In this document: piece after piece, positions 8,681 to 15,378 of the stretch | How positions within the stretch are numbered: position 1 is the first letter of the stretch | How the letters are laid out: each line of letters starts with the position of its first letter | Source of the DNA: Cruorifilaria tuberocauda | Taxonomy: Eukaryota > Nematoda > Chromadorea > Rhabditida > Onchocercidae | Direction: 5' to 3' | DNA: 15,378 nt | Assembly (NCBI GenBank): GCA_013365365.1 | Contig: JABVXU010000912.1 | Span: 1-15,378, forward strand | Notes under the pieces: generated by a model | The model's input: only the letters and a program-made list of their open reading frames with translations | Told to the model about the DNA's origin: nothing | Databases searched by the model: none | Translations under genes and position numbers: made by a program

Positions 8681-9105
8681 CATTTCTCTTTCTCTCTCAT
8701 CTTCCCTCTCTTTCTCTCTCTTTCACTCTTTCGATATATAAGGCTTTCGTTTTTGCTTTTTTTTTGGAAGTCATAACTAAAAAGCTGAAGAAAAGAGAAA
8801 AGTATAGCTTGGCTTTTTAACACATTGAAAATGTTCATTTATTTTTAGTTTGATTGGAAGAAGTCTCTCTCTCTCCCTCCCTCTCTCTCTCTCTCTCTGT
8901 TTGTCTGAGAAAAATCCGAGAAATTGTACTTTTCCTTTTTTGCTTCATCTCTTTCTGCTTTTTTTTTCCTTTTTTCTTTTTTTATCTTATCAATTTCTCT
9001 CAAATAACTACTGTTTATTTGGGGAAGAGAAAGAAATTCGTTTTTGTTATTTTTTTTTCTTTTTTTCCATGAAACCAATAATATTTTCATACTTTTTCTT
9101 TTTAA
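8681..9105. repeat. Pyrimidine-rich tract with a (CT)n core
   Basis: The + strand is strongly pyrimidine-biased, with CTCTTTCTCTCTC sequences at 8685-8735, a pure 35-base CT run at 8864-8898, and TTTCTTTT runs to about 9105. A purine-rich gap (about 8766-8805) separates the two halves. Reading frames over this region on both strands (Ser/Leu/Phe-rich forward, Lys/Arg/Glu-rich reverse) are composition artefacts. Confidence 0.85.
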
Positions 9106-9759
9106 AATAAAAATTTCAACTTCAAATATTAATTATTAATTTAGCATTAATTAATTCCCTATCATTTCCAATTTCAAAACTTTTTTCGACCTTTACTTAA
9201 TGTAATAAGTATATATGTATGTACAGTTCATTCTTTGGTTGATAATTTTCCTTTTTAAATTTTATACTGATGATATTTAAGTATTCCAATGATTTATTTA
9301 ATTATTGCAATTTAATTTCAATTTAATTAAAACAAGTGAAAAACTTTTAACAATTTTTTGTGATTAATTTTCAATTTCATTCAGCTTACCCTGCTCATAA
9401 GCTCCATTTTGATAAAGATAATAATTTCATACTTATATTCAGCTTATCATACTCGTATTAAATAATACTGTCTAAAAGTTATTTCGAAATTAATTTCATT
9501 TTAATAAAAATAATAATTTATTAATAATTCATTCCTGGATAAAGCGAGAATTAAAATATTCCATTTTCCTTTTTTTTTTCTCCAAATAAATCAAAATTAT
9601 TATGACAAATTTTTTTATTAAGTTAAAACTGGTTTAATTTATTAAACTAAAACAAAACATTCTTGAGATAAATTATCCTATAAAATTAAATTATGAATTA
9701 TCTCGTGTTTAATTGCTTAATACACGAATTCTGATCACATAAGCTACAAAAAAAGCAAA
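9106..9759. other. A+T-rich stretch without a supported feature
   Basis: Low-complexity A+T-rich sequence. There is a weak duplication of TTCATTCAGCTTACCCTGCTC (about 9378) and ATATTCAGCTTATCATACTC (about 9436). Nothing else is ordered. Confidence 0.6.
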
Positions 9760-10095
9760 CTTATAAAATTTCGAATTTTTTTTTCACCAAGTAAATTGAC
9801 CTCTAACCCATCTTAACTTTAATTAAAGGTTAAAACTTTTGTCGCTGAGATTAATTTCAATTTAACCTAATTAATAATACACATGCAATTTTATTGATCT
9901 GCTAGAAATTTCAATGAAACATCATTTGAAATTTTATTTTAAAAATGAACACATACAAGTTAGATAACAAATTAGAAATTAAAATTATTCTAATCGATGA
10001 AAGTTTTCAAAGTTCTAATTTCGAATGGTTAATGAAAAGTTAAATAAGATCAGAGGTCAATTTATTCGATATAAAAAAAAATTATTCAATTAAAA
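9760..10095. repeat. Degenerate large inverted repeat (fold-back)
   Basis: The best-matched core is 9792-9820 against the reverse complement of 10036-10064: 23 of 29 positions pair, including 13 consecutive ones (AGAGGTCAATTTA on the right arm). Outside the core, T9 at about 9777-9785 on the left mirrors A9 at about 10073-10081 on the right. Inside it, AAACTTTTGTCGCTGAGATTAAT (about 9833-9855) mirrors ATTATTCTAATCGATGAAAGTTTT (about 9983-10006). Arms of about 100-120 bp with many differences around a loop of about 110 bp are therefore likely. This is consistent with an old fold-back element or inverted duplication. No transposase was seen. Confidence 0.55.
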
Positions 10096-10518
10096 TTATC
10101 ATTAAAACTCCCGTGCAATATATGTTACTAGCTTTAATTTCATTTCTTAAACCTAAGCAATTCCTAGCTTTACTAATCATTTTCCAATGTGAAATTTAAA
10201 CTTTCCAAATTAATACTTTACTAATACTTTACTTTATATAGAATTTACAATTAAATTCCAATTCAATAAAAGTTATTATTAAAAATTTAAATTACTTTAT
10301 AGAGTTATAAGTAATAAATCAGAATTACAATTCACATCTATTACTCTAATTAGCTAAAATGATCGCTTCATTACCGCACCTTAATATCCTCCCGCATACC
10401 ATCTGCTTACTTTTCTCTTTTCCAATATGCTAATATTCTACGGTCCGGTAAACATCAAAGTAAAAAATAAAACATATTATAAGCCAGGATGAAAGCTTCT
10501 TGATGTGAAATATATTTT
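10096..10518. other. A+T-rich stretch without a supported feature
   Basis: A slightly less A+T-biased segment lies at 10360-10460 (CGCACC, CCTCCCGCATACC, CGGTCCGG), immediately before the TG block. No ORF or RNA fold was recognised. Confidence 0.6.
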
Positions 10519-11180
10519 TGTGTTTATGTTTTTATGTATGTGCGTGTGTGTACGTGTATGTGCAAATGTGTGTACACGTGTGTGTATCTGTGTGCGTACG
10601 TATGTATATGTGTATGTGTGTATGTGTATGTATGTGTGTGTGTGTATGTACGTGTATGTATGTATGTATGTGTGTGTGTGCACGTGTATGGTGTAAATGT
10701 GTGTACACGTTATGCGTATGTATGTATATGTATGTGTGTGTTTATGTATGTGCATATGTATGCGTATGTGTGTGTACCTGTGTGTGCAAATTTTGTACAC
10801 GTGTGTATCTGTGTGCGTATGTACGTGTATGTGTGTGTGTATGTATGTATGTGTGTGCGTGTGTACGTGTATGTGTGTGTGTATGTGTGTATGTATGTGT
10901 GTGTGAAATGGTGTGTAAATGTATATTTATGTGCATATAAATTTGTTTTATATCTTGTGTATGCGTACGTACGTGCACGTGTATGGGTGTACACGTGGGT
11001 TTGTGGTTTGTGTGCATTAAGTTCATATGAATATTTATTGCATACTTTGTGTATGCGTGTGTATGTGTATGGATGTGTATTTATATGCATGCAAGATCAT
11101 TTGAATACATTATATACCTTGTATACGTTACGTATGCATGTGTGTAGGTGTACGTCTGTGTCTACGTGTATGTTCACGTC
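10519..11180 (+). repeat. Compound TG/TATG/CGTG microsatellite block
   Basis: About 660 bp made of TG, TATG, TACG and CGTG steps. Two runs alternate pyrimidine and purine without a break: 10589-10690 (102 bp) and 10810-10905 (96 bp). A larger unit is visible. The phrase TGTGCAAATGTGTGTACACG then TATCTGTGTGCGTA occurs at about 10559 and about 10782, with partial versions at about 10691 and 10912. In the right half, phrases like AAATTTGTTTTATATCTTG then TGTATGCGTACG recur at about 10938, 11025 and 11100. So the block is a decayed compound minisatellite, not a simple (TG)n. Long frames through it (Cys/Val/Tyr-rich forward, His/Thr/Tyr-rich reverse) are repeat translations. Confidence 0.95.
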
Positions 11181-11363
11181 TTATCCAGAATATGTAGATT
11201 AATGTAAAATTCTAGGATGTGACTTGATTAATAGTAAAAGATTAGGTTGTTATCGATGTAATAAGCCAAGATTAGTACTTTATTTAAAATGACAGGTGTG
11301 ATGCGGTAATGTAAGAAATAAATAACCTCAAGAGTTAGTCTTTTTTCATTGTTCATGTTTCTT
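11181..11363. other. Short unique A+T-rich spacer
   Basis: Unique sequence of about 180 bp between the TG block and the GA tract; no feature was seen. Confidence 0.6.
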
Positions 11364-11420
11364 GAGAGAGAGAGAGAGGGAGAGAGAAGGAGGGAGAGAG
11401 AGAGAGAGAGAGAGAGAGGA
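11364..11420 (+). repeat. 57-bp homopurine GA-rich tract
   Basis: Every base from 11364 to 11420 is a purine. GA dinucleotides are broken by GGG, AAGG and AGGG interruptions. Tracts of this kind can form intramolecular triplex (H-DNA) under supercoiling; that is a known property of long homopurine mirror-like tracts, not something shown here. Confidence 0.95.
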
Positions 11421-11554
11421 TGACAGATGACATGATATTTGATTACTACTTATATCATCGAATTCGAATAGATTTTCTTTTGTCCATCCTATCACAATTG
11501 CGCCCTTTCATTCCTATTTGGCTTACTGTTGTTTTCTTTTTTTTTTCAATCAAT

Positions 11555-11782
11555 ATACTTTATAAGTTTTTTAAGCTTAGCTTAAAGCTCACGTATGTTA
11601 TAAAGTCTTTTAAATCTAGCTTTTGACCTATCTTTAGGCTCCAGATACTGTACAGTTTTTTAAGTCTAGCTTAAGGATCACAGATACTGTATATCATTTG
11701 AGTCTAGCCTATGACTCATATATACTATACGTTTTTTTGACCTAGTTAAAGTTTTTTTTTGAGTATAGCTTAAGGTTTCAAT
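11555..11782. repeat. Minisatellite of about 39 bp, six diverged units
   Basis: Units start at 11555, 11595, 11645, 11684, 11722 and about 11761. The shared plan is ATACTGTATA, then TTTTTTAAGTCTAGCTTAAG, then RCTCAYAG. The second unit has an extra 10 bp or so, and the last lacks its start. Units are clearly related but strongly diverged. The forward frame at 11420-11626 runs into this array, which argues against it being a gene. Confidence 0.75.
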
Positions 11783-12051
11783 ATCATTAGGTATATTTGA
11801 AAGCGACAGTATTTTAGATTAATATACTCTAGAGAATATAAACGGATGAAAGCTACGTGAAATACGATAAGGTTACAGTAATATATCAAAAAGGTTTATT
11901 GCATTAATTTCTAAACAATTATATTTAATTGCACAATGAAATAAACAAATTAGCGAGAAAAAAAAAATTATTGAATGAATTATAAAAATTATTGTAATAT
12001 AAGAAAAGGGAAAAAAAAATCATTGAAAAATAACTAATAAAAAAATTCAAT
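11783..12051. other. A+T-rich spacer
   Basis: A+T-rich sequence with several A runs (11958-11966, 12011-12019). No ordered structure was seen. Confidence 0.6.
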
Positions 12052-12208
12052 TCGAATTTCTTTTAACTAGCAAAAAATTTTTTGGAATCAAAGTGATCTA
12101 ACTCAAATTTCTTTTAACTAGCAAAAATTTCTTTGGAATCAAAGTGATCTAACTCGAATTTCTTTTAACTTATTTGAAATCAAAGTGATCTAACTCAAAT
12201 TTCTTTCG
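12052..12208. repeat. 51-bp tandem repeat, just over three copies
   Basis: Units are 12052-12102 and 12103-12153 (51 bp each, differing at only a few bases), 12154-12194 (41 bp, with an internal 10-bp loss of GCAAAAATTT-type sequence), and a partial fourth at 12195-12208. The conserved parts are TCRAATTTCTTTTAACTAGC and GAATCAAAGTGATCTAAC. Confidence 0.9.
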
Positions 12209-12646
12209 GATAAATTTTATAGTTCTAATTTCTTCTCCTTCTCCTCCTCCTTGTCCAATTTTATCATTTTCCTATCCCACTACTGTTGCTGTATTTTTGT
12301 AATTTTTTAATCCTTATCATTTATCATTTCTTATTTCGAAATTCTTATCACTGTAAGATAAATCATGTAAATGACTGCTGCTCATTTTGATAATTTTCAC
12401 ATGCGTTAAAATATTTGAAAGAATGATTCATATGAAAATCCTATGAAAATTTTCCTCTTGGAGGTGTAATTAAGCAGCGATTGAAAATAATCAATGAAAT
12501 TAGATCAGCAAGGAAAGGAAAAGAGAGCAAGCTATATATGTTAGCTTAAGCTAATGAATGAAATTTTGAAAATAGCCCTTATCAATTTATGACTAAGAAT
12601 GTAATGAAACGATAAAACATACCGGAAATGTACGCAGCTGCTTAAA
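12209..12646. other. Stretch without a supported feature
   Basis: Begins with a short CTCCTTCTCCTCCTCC pyrimidine patch (12235-12252), then mixed A+T-rich unique sequence. No gene, RNA or long-period repeat was seen. Confidence 0.6.
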
Positions 12647-13410
12647 GCATGCACACAGACACACGTATACAAGCATGCATGCACATGCACACATGCACAC
12701 ACACACGTATAATTATATACAAAATATATACAAATTTTGAATTTTCTAATAGACAGACACTAACATGACATACACACACACAGACATACACACATACACA
12801 TACACACATACACATACACACATACACATATACATATATTCAAAATATATTTGAAACAATACTCGAATAAAAACGGAGACCAACATGCATGCATGCATCA
12901 TGTATACACGCACATGTACACAAAATACATTTGAAAGAATTCCCGAGTAGGAAGATTTGAGGGAATTCTCGAATAGGATAAATTTATAGGAATTCTCCAA
13001 TGGAAAGATTTGACGAAGTTCCCAATAGGCAAATTTAAAGGAATTCCCGGGTTTGGGGGAATTCCTGAATAGATAGCTTTAATGAAATTCGGGAATATAC
13101 AAATTTAAGGAGTTCCCGAATAGAAAAATTTGAAGGAATTCCCGATTAGACAGACAGTAAATGCATCATTCACATACACATACACGTACACATACACACA
13201 CATACACGTACATATACACGCATACACGTACAGACACACACACACATTTATACAAAATATATTGAAGAAATATACCCGATGTGTACACAGCCATACACAC
13301 GCACAACACGTAGACATACATGTATGCAAAATATGCTTGAAAAAAATACCCGAATAAACAGACACCGACATGCACCATTCACATGCACATACACACACAC
13401 ACACATACAC
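12647..13410. repeat. Compound CA-rich array with a recurring non-CA insert
   Basis: CA-, CATA- and CGTA-type microsatellite segments are separated by a recurring phrase. It enters with ACAAAATATATTTGAA, continues with GAATACCCGAATAA, and leaves with ACAGACACCRACATGCA and often TCATTCACATAC. Inserts are at 12718-12765, 12840-12890, 12920-13165, 13252-13280 (short) and 13326-13380. The entry phrase recurs at intervals of about 121, 81, 331 and 74 bp; the long interval is due to the nested minisatellite at 12937-13160. This block is CA-rich on the + strand while the 10.5-11.2 kb block is TG-rich, so they lie in opposite orientation. Reverse frames reading Tyr-Val-Cys repeats are artefacts. Confidence 0.85.
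12937..13160. repeat. 26-bp minisatellite nested in one unit of the CA array
   Basis: Nine units start with GAATTCCCG or a close variant at 12937, 12963, 12990, 13015, 13041, 13059, 13084, 13110 and 13136. The consensus is GAATTCCCGAATAGGAAAATTTGAAG with unit lengths of 25-27 bp, except the fifth, which is cut to 18 bp and ends in a run of G. The start resembles GAATACCCGAATAA of the surrounding CA-array insert. So the array most likely grew inside one insert unit by local expansion. Five units keep an intact GAATTC. Confidence 0.9.
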
Positions 13411-13697
13411 TATCATTAAACATATGGCATATGCTTGTTACATATTCATCTAAATTTAAATTTCAAGCAATTGTTTGCTTTTGATGAAAGCATTTTGGAG
13501 ATCACATTTATCTGATTTTATTGTTTAATTGTTTCGATGGAATATCAATCAATTTTTAAGGAACAGATTAATGTCTTTTTTTCCTATTTGAATCTTTTAC
13601 AAAAATTTTTAATTTGCCAATTGCCATCTGGCATGAATAATTTTACTTTAACAATCTATTGTTGAGATAAAAGTGAAATATTTGCCTGTTGAATATC
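13411..13697. other. A+T-rich spacer
   Basis: Unique A+T-rich sequence between the CA array and the GATA-word array. Nothing supported. Confidence 0.6.
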
Positions 13698-14203
13698 TGA
13701 AATAATGATAATGATAGAGAATTGCTTATCATAATTAACATTTGAAATAATGATAATGATAAGGGAATTGTTTATCGTAATTAATGTTTGAAATAATGAT
13801 AATGATAAGAGAATTGTTTATCGTAATTAATGTTTGAAATAATGATAATGATAAAGGAATTGTTTATCATCATTTATCTGAAATAATGATAATGATAAGA
13901 GAATTGTTTATCATAATTAATATTTGAAATAATCATAATTATAGAAGGAGAACTGTTTATCATAATTTATTTGAAATAATGATAATGATAAGAGAATTGT
14001 TTATCCTATTAATATTTGAAATAATGATAATTATAGAAGGAGAACTGTTTATCATAATTTATTTAAAATAATGATAATGATAAGAGAATTGCTTATCATA
14101 ATTAATGTTTGAACTAATCATAATGATAGAAGGATAATTGTTTATCATAATTAATATTTGAAATAATGATAGGTAAAATCGTTTATCACAATTATCATTA
14201 TTC
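13698..14203. repeat. Minisatellite of about 46 bp built of GATA-factor-like words, eleven units
   Basis: Units start at 13698, 13743, 13789, 13835, 13879, 13925, 13972, 14017, 14064, 14110 and 14159. Type I reads TGAAATAATGATAATGATAAG, then AGAATTG, then TTTATCATAATTAATATT. Type II replaces the middle with ATAGAAGGAGAACTG or similar (starts 13925, 14017, 14110). Units 1-4 are type I; from unit 5 types I and II alternate, giving a dimer of 92-95 bp. Each unit holds a 7-bp dyad ATGATAA/TTATCAT. TGATAA and its reverse complement occur repeatedly, and this is the WGATAR core bound by GATA-family factors. Whether the sites are used is unknown; the A+T-rich repeat alone could produce them. Confidence 0.92.
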
Positions 14204-14238
14204 TTACATATATGTTATATCTTACATATATGTTATAT
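14203..14238. repeat. Perfect 18-bp tandem duplication
   Basis: CTTACATATATGTTATAT occurs twice head to tail (14203-14220 and 14221-14238), abutting the end of the GATA-word array. Each copy contains the palindrome ACATATATGT. Confidence 0.95.
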
Positions 14239-15110
14239 TCGTTTCCAAAAATTAGTCTGCCTAGCTAAAGCTTATCATTTTTCACTTTGTTATCTTATCA
14301 GTGATGAAACTTTGAAAAAGTTTATTCAGCTAGCATAGTTCTATACATTTTGTTGTTTTATATACCTACTGATTCGTTTCATTTTTCTTCCCTATAACTC
14401 TTTTTTACAAATTTTTCTAATTTGTTGATTAGCTCATTTTAATTAATATTATCCCATTTAAGGCTTAAGTAATTGAAATTTAATTAAGGTAAATAATATT
14501 TTTTTGTGGTTAATTTCACACTACGATTAGTATTCGTTTAAATGTTTTAGTAAATTTTATAATTAAGTAAAGTAACTTTTCTTTTGTTTAAGTAATTTTT
14601 TTTTTTGGAGAGAAAACTAAACTTTTACGAAACGTTTATTTTTCGAAATGTAAAATCGGAAATTATGCTTTTCATAAATTCATTAAAGCCTTTATAATTC
14701 ATTTTGATTTTAATAATTAAATAAGTATTAAGTATTTTATAAGTAAGTATTTAATAAGTAAACTCTCAAATACTTTATTTTTAAATGCTACAGTTATCTA
14801 TCACTATCACCATATCATTTACCTTTTCTCATTAACTATTATTTATTACCTGTCATTTGTTATTACGGTATTAGCATTGAAAAAAAAAAAAACTTAAATT
14901 TACAAATACGTTACTTCCAAAATACTTTACGATAGCTATTAATTAATTTCAAGAAAAAAGGTGTGCATAACATTAAATCAAATTTTACTAGATTTTTTTT
15001 TCTATTCCTACTTACTTGCTAATGATAATTTACGTGTTACGTGCGATAGACAAAAATTTTTTAATCATAGAAATTTAAAAATTTTTTTCAGAACAGTGTA
15101 ACATCCGTTG
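14239..15110. other. A+T-rich stretch without a supported feature
   Basis: Contains AAGTATT/TAAGTA repetition at 14720-14760, an A13 run near 14880, and a strong polypyrimidine-CAG at about 15080-15091. That last site resembles a splice acceptor, but all three frames after it stop within about 25 bases. No gene was seen. Confidence 0.65.
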
Positions 15111-15378
15111 ATTAATAATCATTATCATCATTATTATCATCGTTATACATCTCTTAATTAATAATAATTATCATCATTATTATCATCGTTACACATCTCA
15201 ATTAATAATCATTATCATCATTATTATCATATTTATCTCCCTTAATTAATAATGATTATCATCATTATTATCATATTTATCTCCCTTAATTAATAATGAT
15301 TATCATCATTATTATCATCGTTACACATCTCAATTAATAATCATTATCATCATTATTATCATAGTTATCTCTTAATTA
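15111..15378. repeat. 44-bp tandem array of self-complementary ATTATCATC units, continues past the window
   Basis: Units start at 15111, 15157, 15201, 15245, 15289 and 15333, and a seventh is cut at 15375. All contain ATTAATAAT, then NATTATCATCATTATTATCAT, then a variable tail. In units 4 and 5 the core ATAATGATTATCATCATTAT has 8-bp arms around TATC. Tails come in types: CGTTACACATCTCA in units 2 and 5 (unit 1 similar), ATTTATCTCCCTTA in units 3 and 4, and a shorter AGTTATCTCTTA in unit 6. The shuffled tail order suggests unequal exchange. It shares the ATTATCAT vocabulary of the array at 13698-14203 but not its period. Confidence 0.93.

Noticed and set aside
8623..9110. Lys/Arg/Glu-rich reverse ORFs and Ser/Leu/Phe-rich forward ORFs
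   Set aside because: Both strands are open because the DNA is a pyrimidine-rich low-complexity tract. No recognisable family.
10477..11202. Long overlapping frames (up to 222 codons) of Cys/Val/Tyr or His/Thr/Tyr
   Set aside because: They are translations of a TG/TATG microsatellite block, open on both strands in several frames only because the repeat lacks stops. No domain or start context.
11420..11626. 68-codon forward ORF with a hydrophobic middle
   Set aside because: It starts in the GA-tract flank and runs into a 39-bp minisatellite whose other units break the frame. No domain recognised.
11620..11650. TTAGGC telomere-like hexamer near 11625
   Set aside because: A single occurrence with no tandem array, so not telomeric evidence.
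12642..13416. Several frames of 60-103 codons across the CA-rich array
   Set aside because: Composition artefacts of CA/CATA repeats; mutually overlapping on both strands.
13698..14203. CRISPR-like spaced repeats
   Set aside because: Units abut with no unique spacers, the sequence is eukaryotic A+T-rich DNA, and there are no cas genes; it is a minisatellite.
15080..15120. Strong polypyrimidine-CAG acceptor
   Set aside because: All three frames after it stop within about 25 bases, and it leads straight into a tandem array. A terminal non-coding exon cannot be excluded but is not supported.
1..15378. tRNA, rRNA, spliced-leader RNA, transposase or retroviral protein remnants
   Set aside because: Looked for B-box-like GGTTCGAATCC, GGTTTAATTACCC-type leader, and long conserved protein frames on both strands; none was found by eye. 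A covariance-model or profile search was not possible here.

Overview
The window is A+T-rich (clearly above 70% by eye) eukaryotic non-coding DNA, probably intergenic or the inside of a long intron. No protein-coding gene, tRNA, rRNA or recognisable transposon protein could be supported on either strand. The base composition, the many TTTCAG-like strings and the abundance of GATAAT/ATCATT repeats would suit a nematode, perhaps a filarial or related spirurid. That is an inference from texture only; another A+T-rich invertebrate is possible.

The content is an unusually dense set of unrelated local repeat families. From left to right they are: an inverted plus direct repeat (76-217); five diverged units with a 22-23 bp sub-motif (about 965-1775); a (TCA)n tract (2062-2090); a 124-bp tandem duplication with degraded relatives (3361-about 4150); a roughly 40-bp minisatellite (4783-5257); an (AC)n tract (5413-5477); a G+C-richer satellite of about 48-bp monomers that becomes a homogenised 97-bp dimer array (5624-6244), followed at once by a 55-nt near-perfect hairpin (6326-6380); a 132-bp-period duplication (6513-6756); homopurine and homopyrimidine tracts (7260, 8864, 11364); a degenerate fold-back (about 9760-10095); a TG/TATG block with two runs of about 100 bp of strict pyrimidine-purine alternation (10519-11180); 39-bp and 51-bp minisatellites (11555-11782, 12052-12208); a CA-rich compound block with a nested 26-bp minisatellite (12647-13410); a roughly 46-bp array packed with GATA-factor-like words (13698-14203); and a 44-bp array that runs off the right end (15111-15378).

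Two arrays (5624-6244 and 13698-14203) share one architecture. Diverged monomers give way to a dimeric higher-order repeat, which is a sign of ongoing local unequal exchange or replication slippage. The only stretch with any gene-like character is a weak candidate exon or small ORF at 7676-7879, after a polypyrimidine-AG. The remaining stretches of more than about 300 bases are plain A+T-rich sequence with homopolymer runs, and each is listed below. Because no genes are supported, nothing can be said about genes working together. The main interest is the repeat structure, its possible non-B DNA conformations and its possible regulatory-site density.
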